Shown here: in pieces, positions 1-12,180 of the stretch
Layout of the letters: each line of letters begins with the position of its first letter
Numbering within the stretch: the stretch's first letter is position 1
Origin: Ophiosphaerella korrae
Taxonomy: Eukaryota > Ascomycota > Dothideomycetes > Pleosporales > Phaeosphaeriaceae
Length of the DNA stretch: 64,000 nt
NCBI GenBank assembly: GCA_028456385.1
Contig: JALNQF010000048.1
Coordinates: 207,121 to 271,120 of the forward strand
Direction of reading: 5' to 3'
Notes under the pieces: generated by a model
The model's database searches: none
What the model saw: only the letters and a program-made list of their open reading frames with translations
Told to the model about the DNA's origin: nothing
Translations under genes and position numbers: made by a program

Positions 1-155
1 CCGGCGCTACACATATCACGAACCCTCCAATAGATGTGATCGCGGATAGCACGCCTTATCTCTCGGAATGTGCTGGCACTCTAGCGTTACAGGGCAGCCT
101 ATCCTGGGCTGTTGCCTCTTTCATAGGAGGAGAAACAGCTAAAGGAATAACGTGG

Positions 156-537
156 TTTATAAGCAAGGCGCGTATACAAGCAAGGCACGCACCCTAAAAT
201 ATAGAAAAATTTAACCTCTTAAATCTTAATAATAGTATTATAAAATACACTACAATTTTATATAAACATTATATACATACCCTAAGACTAATACTTTCGC
301 TTTAAAAGAATATATCAATTAGTTCTTACGATAAAGTAGGATAATAAAACAATCTAGAAAATTAGGGGCTAAAATATTATACTTTAAGAATAGTAGGATC
401 TATAAAGCTAAGAAGTTTAGGATAAACTACATACATGTAAGAAGCTATACTTTCAAGAGGCTGTTTTTTAGTGTATTTTCGGGGTGCGCGCCTCGCTTGT
501 ATGCCTGCCTCATTTGTGTACGCGCCCCGCTTATAAA
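156..537. mobile_element. MITE-like element with inverted terminal repeats
   Basis: The segment begins TTTATAAGC and ends GCTTATAAA. The left arm (about 156-200) matches the reverse complement of the right arm (about 470-537) over most of its length, including GGCGCGTAYACAA and GGYRCGCACCC blocks. The right arm holds a short extra stretch and several transitions. The interior is strongly AT-rich with no credible ORF. This looks like a short non-autonomous DNA transposon mutated by RIP. The family is not recognised. Confidence 0.55.
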
Positions 538-1084
538 GCAACTTAGGCCAAAAGCGGGGCACAGGCAATTTGGATTCAGCTCGCTGCATGCGACACACAC
601 TGCATATCAGGACTGACCGGTATACATCGTTGCGTGTGACCGCGTGCGCCTCATCATCCGGACAGGTCACGGCCAATAATCTGCATGTACGAGGCCGCAT
701 CTGTGCCTGCACAGCCTGAGACAACATTCGTAAACTAAAAGTGCAGGGTGTGATGATTTCTCAAGCGAACGGGCATGTCCGTGTAATGGACTCGGCGCAT
801 GTAGGCTACCATACAACTGGGACTCGGTCCGATTTGGACAATCAAAGCCTTCACCATGGCCAAATGAGTTGGGTTGACGTGGCAATCTCTTCTGCCTTGC
901 GTTAGCATCAGATATATGACCCTACTCTCTTGCTCATTCTTCTTGGTTGTCCTTTACCCGAACATCATCTACATCCTTGACCGAAACGACTAAGGCAGCA
1001 AACGTGTTGAAGATTAGTTCACATTGCTGAAGGTAACCATTATGATGTCTCAGTTGTCCCTCGTTTTGTGCTTCTTGTCTAACG
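538..1084. other. Gene-free stretch
   Basis: Only short ORFs without family resemblance occur here. No introns, repeats or RNA gene were recognised. Confidence 0.5.
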
Positions 1085-1180
1085 TTGAGCAGTTACCGGG
1101 TCGACCCACTGTCTCTACATTGCTTGTCTCAGCTCCGCCCTAGCTCTAGGCCAGTTCCTGTTTATCCGATCAAGTTTCAA

Positions 1181-1444
1181 ATGTCTTCAAACAGAGGTGG
1201 TGGTGGTGGAGGTGGAGGTGGAGGAAACATTTATATATACGGCAACAACTACGGTAACGTCACCGGCGGTGGGGGTGGTGGGGGTGGTGGTGGTGGCGGC
1301 AACTCCCGCGGCGGTGAATCCTACGGTGTCGATAGGAATACCGGTTACACGTATCGAACTACCAACAACGGTGCAAACATCAACACAGACGACTACAACC
1401 GAATTGTTCGAGCTCAGGGCTACTCAGGTACCCCAGGGCGTTAG
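1181..1444 (+). CDS. Small glycine-rich hypothetical protein
   Basis: An 87-residue ORF starting MSSNRG. Two poly-glycine runs (about residues 6-15 and 29-41) are encoded by GGT/GGA/GGC repeats and separated by an Asn/Tyr-rich segment. The C-terminal half, with Thr, Asn and Tyr, has normal composition. I chose the internal ATG because upstream codons look random. No signal peptide or family signature is visible. The ORF could be an expressed Gly-rich protein or an open frame created by a trinucleotide microsatellite; it ends close to the decayed ABC transporter region. A donor-like GGTACC near the 3' end leaves splicing possible. Confidence 0.3.
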   Translation: MSSNRGGGGGGGGGGNIYIYGNNYGNVTGGGGGGGGGGGGNSRGGESYGVDRNTGYTYRTTNNGANINTDDYNRIVRAQGYSGTPGR

Positions 1445-1814
1445 GCTTAGTGGGGCCCGGCTTTACTGGAGATGGAACTGTGGCCTAGTTTTCCTGCTAG
1501 TAGCGCATTGCGGGAAGTTGCATAGGCGGCGCCAGAGCTGCCCTAGTCCAAGTTGGGGTAGCTTATATGGTCCATGCAAGTAGCTCAGCCTATCCTAGAT
1601 AGAAAATTCACCACGCTTCCTGAGTCTTCACCTCCCGTCCACTGTTATATTTTAACCGGGTCGAGCGAAATCAAACCCTATCGCATAATCCTGACAGCTT
1701 GGATCTACCTCTGTTCGCTTATAAGTAGCTCAGCAGGTCGGGGTTCTAGTTATGCCCCAGCAATTATAACAAAAACAAACACACCTCATCTAATTGTGTA
1801 CTTGACATGTAGCA

Positions 1815-4800
1815 ATGATACACAACAGAATGTTTCAAGCGAGATCGATCACTCGATCAGAAGATTCGCCAGCCAATCTGATAACCGTGGACATAGAAAG
1901 TGTTGCGCACAGGCTACGTCACATCCATAATGTCTGGGGATGCGCTTTAGGGACGGCACTGTGGTTATGGCTTTTATGGGGACAGCTACACTTACACCCA
2001 TGATCAGTTTCGCTATATTTACTGCCACAAATCAAGTCAATCTATTGATGAATGAGATTGCATTTAATTCTCTGACTTTATTTACAATCTTTTCGACATC
2101 TATGATGGTATTCGTGGAAGGTCTAACTGGATTAAGAGGCACAATCAGCTATCTTGAGCGGATCGAAACGTTCCTCATGATCCAGGATCAACCTAACTCA
2201 AAAGACAAGCTGTCACCAAATCTCTCGGCGGCCATCCCTCTGGGGTCCTTTTGGCCGCTTAATCCAACGACTAGTTATATGTACTACACCAGTAACATTT
2301 CTATTTATTGGGACAAGACCAAGCCGGCCGCCTTGGCTAATCCAAACTTCAAAATGCCACTCCATACTCTAACGCTCGATGTAGGGTCCGTTGCTAGCGG
2401 CAAATCGACGCTTTTGAAACTCTTTTTGGATCAGATTGAGGATCATAATGGGTTCTTGTCGTACAAGAGTGAAACCCTGGCATATTGTGACCAAACAGCA
2501 CAGCTTGCCCTTGCAACAATACGCGACAGCATTGTTGGTGTCCATCCATTCCAGCCTGACTGGTATCACACGGTTGTAAAAGCATGTTTGTTAGGTTCTG
2601 ATATCCAGAAAATGAAACTGGGCGATTTGGCGCTGATAGAAGACAAAGCTATCTCGTATTGTATGCGCACCTGTGGAACATTTCCTCCAATGATCGCTGA
2701 ACACTTATTTCAATCCCTTGAGCGCGCTATATACTCGCACAGAGATCCTCTTATAGTAGACGATGTTTTGAGTGAATCCGATGCCATGGCTGCAGAAGAA
2801 ATCATTCTCAACCTTTTTGGAGAGCAACGTCTGATCAAAAGTTCGGGCATTACTACCTTCTTCGCTGCTAGTACAAGTACGCCGTTTATATAGCGAATTT
2901 ATCTACTTATCGTCCATCTTGTAACGCATATTTCCGCAGCAGATCAGGCGATAGATCTTGATTATAAAAGTGGTATTTTATCTACCAGGAGCATCGAGGA
3001 CTGCATAAGCAATCGAATAAATGAGTTGGATACTTTCGAAAGAGCCCGGAAAAAAGAAATTTCAGCATTCAGTTTCCTAATTTTGAACCGCTTCCGACAC
3101 AAGCAATGGTAACAACAGTTGAAGCACCTGACAGACGCAAAGGCCAGCCTGATGTCTACAAGCATTATGAAATAGCCGCGGGACCTTGGGACTGGTTGTT
3201 CTTCGTCTCATTCGCTTGTCTCTTTGTATTCTGTACTTCATTCTAGCGTGAGTGCATACTCACTTTTGCATCGATATCAGAAACTTACTCCATGGCAACA
3301 GTGATCTTGGTGCGCTGATGGACTGAAGCAATTTAAAAACATGTAAGCCATGGGAGATCACGGTACCTGAGTATCTACGCATGCTTAGCCATGGGTGCAC
3401 TAGCTGCTTATGGGTTTTTGACAACGCAAGTACTAGCCCGAATCTTTTTTTAAAGAGCGGCATGCTTATATTCTGCTTAGGTTTGCATTGGTTACGACGG
3501 TTCCTAGAGCTGCACGGCTCTTCTACACAAACCTACTACGAACCGTTCTTGAGTCAGTCCTACCATAAAACTACTTCTATTGCAACTTCATAGTATCTAA
3601 TTGAAGTTTAGTGCACATCTCGACTTGTCCAAACCAACTGATATAGGGGAGCTCGTCAACATGTGTAGCTAAGATATGCAACTCACCAATGGCGAGCTTC
3701 CATGGCTATATAGTAACAACTATCGGTATGTGTTTTCCTCGTCCTGCTAAAGGTGTAAACTCCACATTGCTTCCAAAAATGGAACTAAATTTCTATACAG
3801 CACTTATAGCTTGCATTGCCCAACTCATCATCCTAGGCACATCCGTCGGTTACATTGCAATAAGCTTTCCTATAATTCTAGCATGGTTCTACTTTATTCA
3901 ACGATTCTATCTTTCTACTTCCCGACAAGTCCGCCTCTTGGACATTGAACTTAAGGCGCCGCTCGTCTCGCAGACAATGGAGACTGCCCAAGATCTATCT
4001 ACTATTCTAGCATTTGGGTGGGAAGAAAGCCAATGCCAGGCAATGAGATTGCACATGGTGTGTTACAGCGCGCATTCTACCTTACGTACCGTATCCAGAG
4101 GTGGTTGAATCTCATGCTTGATTTTCGATTACATTGTTAGCGACGGAGTTAATGGCCATTGCGGTTGGAACAAGGAGCACGAGCTCGGTAGATTCGATTG
4201 CTGTTGCGCTCGTCAATATCTTGTCTTTGAGCGAGAGTATAAAATTTTTGTGGGGAATTGGAGCGGTGGGTCGACTCAAAGATGATACTAGAAGCGTGAA
4301 AGACCCACCAGTTGGCTGTCCGAGCAAAGGAGGATTGGTAATTGAGAACGTTTCAATACAACTAGGGTATGTTGTCGTGGATGGAAGTTTCTTTCACCTG
4401 ACTGACACAATATGACTCTAGTGGTAGGACGGTTTTAGAAAACTTCAACCTGAACATCACCTCCGGCGAAAAAATTGGCATCTGCGGCCCTAGCAGAAGG
4501 TATTTCCTCTCGCTCTTCATGTACCAATACACTCTAATATGTCCACTTAAGTGGCAAGAGCACCCTTCTAAAGCCCTTCTCCGTCTCGAAGGTCTGAGCC
4601 ACGGCCACATAACAACTGATAGTATTAACATCTCCGACCTCCGTCTTAAAGAGCTTTGCAAGCGCCTAGCCATCGTGCAACAAGACCCATACATTATAGA
4701 CTCAACTATCCGCGAAAACATCGACCCAAGCAATACCAGTAGTGTACAAGAGATCACTCACGTGCTCGAAAAAATCGGACTCCTATCGCTCATTGTAAAA

Positions 4801-5242
4801 TCAGGGGGGGGGGGGGGGGGGGGGGCAGAAAGAAATGTACGTGGCCTGCATTCGTCACGCGGGCAGCATCAACTACTGTTTCGCGCGCGTGTTGCTGAGT
4901 CCGGCCAAGGTGATATTGTTAGACGAGATAGCTAGCGGGTATGAAATGATAACCTTGATCAATAGTGTTTTTTACTAACGCTTTCGCTGTGTAGACGCCG
5001 TGACCGAAAGGGTACTGCAGAAATTCATCGATGAGAATCTCAATGGCAAAACTATTCTTATGGTAGCTCATCGGCTAGAGGGTATCGCCAAACGTAATAG
5101 AGTAGTTGTATCAAGAAATGGACGGATAGTTGAAACAGGTACTCCTGCGCAGCTGCTGGGCCAGAATACTTATTTCAAGTCTTTATATTCGCGTTACGAC
5201 TCAGGAATATTTACTAGAGGAAATAAGAGTAGAAGCGCTTGA
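1815..5242 (+). pseudogene. ABC transporter (ABCC/MRP-type full transporter), degenerate
   Basis: Family parts occur in the expected order but in broken frames. TMD1 pieces lie at about 1815-2200. NBD1 lies at about 2350-2890, with a Walker A-like VASGKSTLLK and a Q-loop-like stretch, but the LSGGQ signature is replaced by unrelated residues. A linker segment follows at about 3105-3245 (DRRKGQPDVYKHYE). TMD2 lies at 3780-4290. NBD2 spans 4330-5242, with a Q-loop QQDPYIIDSTIRENI and an H-loop MVAHRLE. A 22-base poly-G tract falls where the sequence before the NBD2 signature should be. The family exports conjugates, drugs or secondary metabolites across the plasma or vacuolar membrane. The lost signature, frame breaks and stops make function very unlikely. 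Confidence 0.85.
4804..4825 (+). repeat. 22-base poly-G tract
   Basis: An uninterrupted run of 22 G interrupts the second nucleotide-binding domain of the decayed ABC transporter, just before the region that should hold its signature motif. Confidence 0.95.
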
Positions 5243-5528
5243 AAAAGGAACGGGGTCACAGTAGAACGCCAAGCTATTATCCCTACCTTTTAATGTATTA
5301 GGACAATTCTTTAGATAACCTGTATATATAAAAGCCTGTCTTTTTATAAGACACTTTAATAGCTCTACGCCTCTAGTTTCACTGATATACCTAAAGAAAA
5401 AAACTATAAAGATAATACCCGAGACAATGAAATTTTTCCTAGTTTTGGTGAAGTGGTATTATTCTAAGTTGAATAATTACTTAAAAGTGAGGAGAACTTG
5501 AAAGTTGTATAAATTCTTCCATGGGCGC
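5243..5528. other. AT-rich intergenic stretch
   Basis: AT-rich sequence between the ABC pseudogene and the 3' end of the HET pseudogene. No gene is recognised. Confidence 0.5.
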
Positions 5529-7810
5529 TCAAACAAGGGTAATTTCTTCTGTCCTCGCTCCAATAAAATGCCCGAATAGAGCACTAGGCGTAAAACCCCT
5601 GGCTAACGTGACCCGTAGATCCCACAAACCCACTCTACGGTAAGTTCTACAAATCTGGCCAGGTACGGTGTCCAACCCAGCCAGCCGATAAGTGATCCAA
5701 GATGGCTGCTCATCTATAGCCAGTAGGAAATATGTTTCTGCCAACAAGCAAAGATATACATTGTTAGGAAGTTTCGCAGGCAAGCTCCCAGAGTCCGCAT
5801 GGTATTCGAAGATGTATTCTTCGAAGCCATCCGAGCCGGTGATCTGATTGATCATGCTTCCGCCAACGATAGTGGCTTGAACTTCCCCAAAAATATTCTT
5901 AGCTTCGTTCCATATAATACTGGTAGCAATCGTTTGCACTCGGAGTTTGACCTGTAGACCTCTGAAATCATGATACGAAGTTGGTGGGGACTCGTTACAA
6001 GGATAAGCAGGCCAACTAAATGACACAACTGGCGCTCGATGTTTGATATTGGACGCTAACCAAAGTCCCCAGGACTTGTCAACATCGGCCCGGGGAAACG
6101 TAATTTCTGAGTGTGGATGTATATCGACAGAGAACCAAGACCACGAGGGGGCAGCTTGTACACCAGGTTCACAGACGGATGAAATATTGTTGACATCAGG
6201 ATCCAAAACTTTGCGATGCTCTAATGCCCACAAGAGGCAAAGTGGAAGAGCTTCAGCCCAGACTCCAGCGAGATAGGTGAGGTTCGTGATGTTGTGTATG
6301 TAGCGAGCCATTCCCGCAAGAGCCACAACGCGATCTTCAGATCTCGTGAGCGCTCTTCGTCGGTAGGCATTGATGAGTTTTGTCTAGGTTTGAATGCAAG
6401 TTAAGAATTCTGGGACTGCCCTCGCTTTGAACATGGTGAAGTCCTTGAGCAAGAAACCGAAGAGTTCTTTCTTGCCCAACTCATTGATGGTATGGACTGT
6501 TCCTAACCATTCATCCGAAAATATATCCGAGCACTCCCACATTAGCGTCTGATGACCAAAGAAAATTTTTCAAGGACTAAGGAAATATTCCTGAAATGCC
6601 CATGCCCGAGTATTGAGCGGCCATGACTCTTTGATATGCCGATGACAATGAATATCTCCATTGTTTTCGTCAATAGAGATGCTATCTTCAGGTCGAAGTG
6701 CATAAGACCCTGGTCTCTGAGCAGTTGCAGGTCGGAGAATGCACGGTATACATGATCTCGGATCGAGCCGTATTTCTGACTTGTTTCGCATATAATCTGG
6801 TGGAAATAGGCACGCTAAATTGCACGTAGCACTTGCGTATACAGAAGCCATTCTTGGTGCTTCATGTTGCCAGTCTTCCGGAGAGTCTTGTATAATACAC
6901 AGAGAGTCAATCCATAGGTAGCTAAGACCTAGCAATCTCGTCAAATGGACAGCCTCTTGATAGATATTAGGCAACTCGCAAATTTGAATACCCCTTTGGC
7001 ATCTTGTCATGTTAGACACCTTCAAGCAGAGCTGTTGTGCTGGTTCTGGACCCCACATATGGCTAAGTGTTGCGTACTGGTATCTTGCTATCATCTTGGA
7101 CTGGTCGCATCGAAGCTGAATCTCACGCGCATTAATGTAGAGAATTCTAGTGGGCCTCTGACTATCGTCTGTTACGCGACGGTGAAACTCGAAACATTTT
7201 GGGTCGCTGAGTGTGCACGCTGCCATCCAGCTTTGAATCTGTCTCGCATTATAATCAAACCTTTTTGGAGTGTATTTAGACCAGAGGGAGGCTTCAAGAT
7301 CCCCGCCGGTCCTATCTTTTGGCGGTCAACTACTGCAATCGAGTTTGAGCATCGATACTTACGATTGTAAGCAAAGATTCTAACGTGTGTTAGATGCGAT
7401 TTCTTCATTCTCATGGAAACCTGGATAAGGCCACTCGATACTCTTCTCAACTGCGTGTTATTTCTATGATTAGTGTAGTTGTGTAAATAACCGTCAAGCT
7501 CATAGTTGTTGATAAATCCAAGCTGTTTGAGCTCTTCCTCGGGCTTCGAATCATCCAATTGCAAGCTTGATACCAATATCTAGCAAAGGCGACATGTAGA
7601 GGAGTCCCGTACCGTCTCAGCGATGTTCCATTTGATGTTGCGCACAGCCGATTCATGGGATTCAGTGAGTCTGGTCCATTGCCGAGCGAGTCTTGCACAG
7701 CCATCACATAGCGTGTGGGGGGACACATAACCTTCAGGGCATATGGTCGTCTTGGTCTCGCCACGGCCTTCCTTCCATGTTCGAATAAGCCTTACAACGT
7801 GGTTGCGCAT
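5529..7810 (-). pseudogene. HET-domain (heterokaryon incompatibility) protein, three nonsense codons
   Basis: Read 7810 to 5529, this is one colinear gene of roughly 740 codons. The N-terminal part has a CDGCARL cysteine motif. An intron (7316-7362, donor GTAAGT) joins two frames exactly. The HET domain follows, with ATLSHMWG, LWIDSLCIIQD and MASVYASA motifs. The C-terminal region holds PSWSWFSV, typical of fungal HET proteins. HET proteins trigger cell death when genetically unlike hyphae fuse. The frame is interrupted by TAG at 7580-7582, TGA at about 6570 and TAG at about 6385. Each fits a single C:G to T:A change (CAG, CGA and TGG respectively), which is RIP-like. Apart from these stops the gene looks well preserved, so inactivation may be recent. 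Confidence 0.85.
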
Positions 7811-9576
7811 CCTCGCACAAGCATCAATGGCACAATTATTTCTGTTTTCCCCAAATTTGATGGAGGCAGAATATCATCGCACCTAGATCGAATGAGAAGG
7901 AGTTGCGCAGGAATTTCAAGGTATATTAACGTAGTCAGCAGCCGTATCTCTGAGATTTTGAGGGATTTATATATCGGCCCCCTTTCACCAAGCTGCGTAG
8001 CTTGCAGCACAATACATCGATGGTAACACGGAGAGGCAGTACGAACAAGGAGCATGAACAGGTTGCACGAATAAAGAATGCCTTTGTCTCGCTTTTTGGT
8101 GGACGTTTTGTACTCTACTCGCGCATTAGAAGTAGACTCATCCACGGATTTAAGATCAAAGTGGACGTCCTCACAAGTGCCTAGAATACAACTTTTCACA
8201 TGATCAATATCTCAAACCTGACAAGCCAAATTATCATTTCATTCTTCAACTTTTCGCCTTATCAGTGGGATGGCTAGTCTCAAGCCAATTACTGAGAGAA
8301 AATCTAGTCTCTAAGAATAGCGCAATGGACTATATTAGACGAGTTAGGTAAGATGCAAGGTAGATTTCTTTTAGCCGCAATATTTATAGAAAGTGGTACT
8401 TGAACACGATTTGCGAGAGTTCTCATAGATGGAAGGTGAGAGATACCCGTCCACAGTTGCCTAAGTTAGCCTATCAAAAAAGACATGGTATGCACACACA
8501 GCTAGTCGCACGACCAATCCACTCCCGCACACCATCAACATGAATGATACAATACGTGGGTTAATTTTGGATCACTAGGGCTTTGAGATGATCACCCGTT
8601 CGCAGCACACGAGAGTCGGAATGTAGGGTATTTAACCGGAGCCACTTGGTTGTACAGACAGTTGCTAGGGCCCAGTTATGATCGAAACTCGCTGAGGTAG
8701 TGACGTATTAATGTAGGACAATCGGTCAGGCCTCTCTGTGCATCTCCCGCTCATTCGCAAGGACAACTTATTGACAGTGCTAGCGCTTGCTTTTCCTTTG
8801 ATATTACAGTGCAACTGATCTGGCTCCTTCGCTCTTATTAGACATATCGAGTAGCGCGCAACATATTAGGAAATTGATTTACTAGGTCCACCAAAATGCT
8901 ATTTTTGTATTTCGGCTTACTTTTCTCAGAGTATAATTTTCGAGCCTTTTAGAGCCAGAAGTATCTTAGCTCATAGCAATTGTACGAACCCGCGGGGAAA
9001 TTATCTCAACACCATACCACGACATATAGCAGATCAAACAGGAGAACTTGCTCTCTCCTAGCCGTCCACTACAAAGACACTTATTCTCACCACTCGTGGC
9101 ATTGGTGCAGTAGTTGGTAGCGGTTCAGACAGATTGCAAGTTTACATTCCTTGTTGTTTGCTTTTCATGGCAGGACACCCGATAAGGTAAGATTATTGAG
9201 CTTTGATGAAGAGTGACTAGTATGAAATCATATTTACCACATGGATTATGTGCGGGTGGGAAGTTGAAAACTTCTACACAAAACATGCACTGGGCAAAGT
9301 CTGCCCTATGGTATTTGTGTATTGTTTTCAATGCCATCTAAGATTTGACGGAACGTGAGAAAAATTTAGTAAAATATCAGATTACGCACCCTTAGTCCCG
9401 CATGTCAGATAACTAATGAAGACGAAGTTCTAACATCCTACTTGCTCTCCTTACATAAATGTTAGCCTCAAACCCTGAAACAGCTGACGTGCGTAGGTGG
9501 CAGTTTCCACCTGCCACTACCTTGGACTACCCCAGCACATGTTCCAATCTGATCCACAACTTCGTCATTCCCGTTG
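7811..9576. other. Gene-poor stretch
   Basis: Short ORFs occur on both strands but none shows a domain, a signal peptide with supporting introns, or biased codon use. No RNA gene or repeat is recognised. Confidence 0.5.
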
Positions 9577-9898
9577 TTACACGCTCCTGTGGATTGTGCA
9601 CTATTAAAGTTAGCCTTGCATTGCGCCACACACCTCTCCCCTTTCGGACTACTTACTTCCAGAGCCCACACCAACAATCGAAGACTTGGATACCAGATAC
9701 AGCGCTCAAGTTTGCAACTTCAGTACATCCTCCATCCTCAATTCGAATATCCTGTGAGACAGAACCGTCGGCGTGGACGAACTGAGCGCAGACATTCGCA
9801 GCAGGAGCACTACAGGCTGCAGTTGTAGTCGCCAGGGGCGAAGCACTCGCGACGTTCAATAGCGCAAAGAGAGAGCCGAAAAATATAAATCTAGTCAT
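9577..9898 (-). CDS. Small secreted cysteine-containing protein (effector-like)
   Basis: Exon 1 is 9898-9657 and exon 2 is 9586-9577. The intron (9587-9656, 70 nt) has donor GTAAGT, a GCTAAC branch motif and acceptor CCACAG. The product is 83 residues; without splicing it ends two residues earlier, so the call is robust either way. Residues 1-18 (MTRFIFFGSLFALLNVAS) form a clear signal peptide. The mature part of about 63 residues has five cysteines, including a C-terminal CWCG. I chose the ATG at 9898 because it places the hydrophobic core directly after it; an in-frame upstream ATG would add 16 polar residues. The family is not recognised. Size, secretion signal and a gene-poor location are typical of fungal effector candidates, but function is unknown. 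Confidence 0.65.
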
Positions 9899-11283
9899 TG
9901 TGAAAAGGGTATGAAATTGAGGTGCAAGGTTGAATCGGGATCTCAATTACTCAAATTTTCTTTCAAATCTTCCAGTCATACGCACCACTTATACCCCCCA
10001 AAGCAGCTGCGCAAAAACGGTCACAAGCTAGTTCTGTGTGATGTGATGTGACGCTCATGAGCGCTTGCAAGTGATTGGATTGCAGCAAGGTAGGTGATTG
10101 GCACGCGTCTGTTTCGAGTGTGTGCTCCACAGCCAATCAGATTGCGCAACGGCCTAAGTGTCGCACGTCTGGATGGGGCACAAACTGATCGGCTTTGTAA
10201 AATGGAAGGGGGCCGAAATTTTCTAGTTAGAATTTTTGATGGTAGTATATTGTGGAATGGGTCGGTTATGCACTGAGCACTTTGTAGTAATGTGGATGAC
10301 CTGGGTTCGGCATGTAGAGCGGTACAGTGAGTCGGTTTTCGTATGGTAAATCCATCTTTCTCATATACGACATATGTTCCTACTATTTAGCCAGGATGTT
10401 AATGGGCATAACGATATCGATTTGACTCATCAGCTTGAAGTGCAGCCAGAAGGTCAAAATCGGCAAATACGCAACAATCGCTCTGCGTGCATTTGCTACA
10501 GAATATTTTGTACGATACACATTTTCTATTATTGAACAGAATGCCAACGTACACATATCTCCTAAAAACATACAGAAAGGACAGTGCTCAATAGTAGTCA
10601 CTGGATGTTGAGTTTACAACTTCTTACACTAATTTCTAGAGCACTATCAAACTTGCGGAGACTGACAGGGTTAAATAACGGAAGATTGAGCATGATGCAA
10701 GCAGTAATATAAGTTATCGAAGTACTCACTATAATCTTTAAATAGGTAAATTTTCTTTCACTGCACCGAAGTTGCGAGATAGCATCGATGAATGTACCAA
10801 CACAATATCCATTTCAAGGGTATCCATGCGGACAACCAGATACTAGTAGCATACAATTGAGAGGATCTTATAGTGTCAGTATGTCTGCTGCAAATTGTCA
10901 ATGTACAAATCATTCCACACGAAAGGGGGAATCAAATCACTGGAGACTTTGGAGATACTTATAAGATCAAGAATGCAATCAGTCTCTGCCAAGAGAAGGG
11001 GCATTAGGGTAATTTTTGCAATGGTCTTTACTTTATATAATATGGGAAAAGCTAAAATATTCATGAAGTGAGATTCGCTCTAATCATGGTCATGATATTC
11101 CTCCCGTGAAATTGAAGCCGGGTGGTACATTTTCACATATATCTGCTTCATAGCTTTCCGTCGCCTCACCCTAAATCTACCGCAATTTTATATCCACTCA
11201 GTACTTGTTAGGATCCTCTTACCCCTCACAGATTACAATTAGCCTCTGATCTCCGTTGACTCTGGCGATCAACCACATCGATC
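9899..11283. other. Gene-free stretch
   Basis: No ORF with recognisable domain, intron pattern or signal peptide was found. It includes the upstream region of the small secreted protein gene on the minus strand. Confidence 0.5.
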
Positions 11284-12115
11284 ATGTTCTGGGTTCAACT
11301 TCTCCCCTTATTGGCCATAGCTGCGCCAACTCTTGGCTATGCTTCCGAATCACGTCTCGAAATTACTTTTCGCGGATCATCAGATAAAATTGACATTAAT
11401 GTCTCTGCATTTGAATTCCATCACGAGGAGCAAAGTTTAACACACTGAGTTTACGAGAAGCTCGTGGAGCCGGCTAGTGATCAAGTATGGGAAGCAGCCA
11501 AGCGCAAGGGCCGCAAGTTCATGGCACAGATGGAGTTCTCAGATTTCGATGCCGGTCAAATGCTTCCGAGTCCTCAGATCACTGTTGCTAGTCCATGGTA
11601 ACACGGTAAGTAATGAGGTATGCGCGACGATGATTATCTATTACCTACTGACATTCAAACAGGACAAATTCGTTTCTGTGGATAATAAACGGTCGGCGTA
11701 CTGTATAGTTACCGAAATCTCAACACTGGTGGTCATTGTGGCATCGGAAATTTCCTCAAACATATAGGCTTCTCAAACAAATGTACTCAAGAAGGCAGCG
11801 CTTGGAAAGCTATCGGCATAACGCACTACAAAAAGGCAAATTGGCCGTCTCTAGCGATCATCCGAAGGCAAAAGTATCATGATTCATGGGGTAATGAAAA
11901 TAAGGTATGTTCTTCAAGTGGAAGAAACCAATTTGAGTTCTACTGATGCTTTGGTTAGGCAACGGGTGGTCACTACTATTTGGCAGTCAATGAACAAGGT
12001 GGTAAGTAAATAGAGGAAAAGCCAAAAATCTCGAAGTTTATGACTAACGCATACCTAAGAATGCTTTTGCAAAACCCCCTATCCCCATAAGAAGGGGCCA
12101 ACAAACATTACCTAG
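11284..12115 (+). pseudogene. Secreted-protein gene with four nonsense codons but intact splice sites
   Basis: Four exons (11284-11605, 11663-11904, 11959-12001, 12060-12115) join in a single frame of 221 codons. The three introns are 57, 54 and 58 nt, each with GTAAGT or GTATGT donors, branch motifs and AG acceptors. The first 19 residues (MFWVQLLPLLAIAAPTLGY) form a signal peptide. The frame contains TGA at 11446, TAA at 11599 and two adjacent TAA codons early in exon 2, all explainable by C-to-T changes (CAA to TAA, CGA to TGA). The later part has scattered cysteines, including a terminal ECFCK. An alternative last-exon frame runs to about 12180. No family was recognised. The stops look real because the introns and downstream coding remain coherent. 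Confidence 0.6.
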
Positions 12116-12180
12116 AAGGTTCTGAAGAGGCTGATCTTCCTGCTGTTGGCAGAGCATTCGATATCATGTGGGCAACGTAG

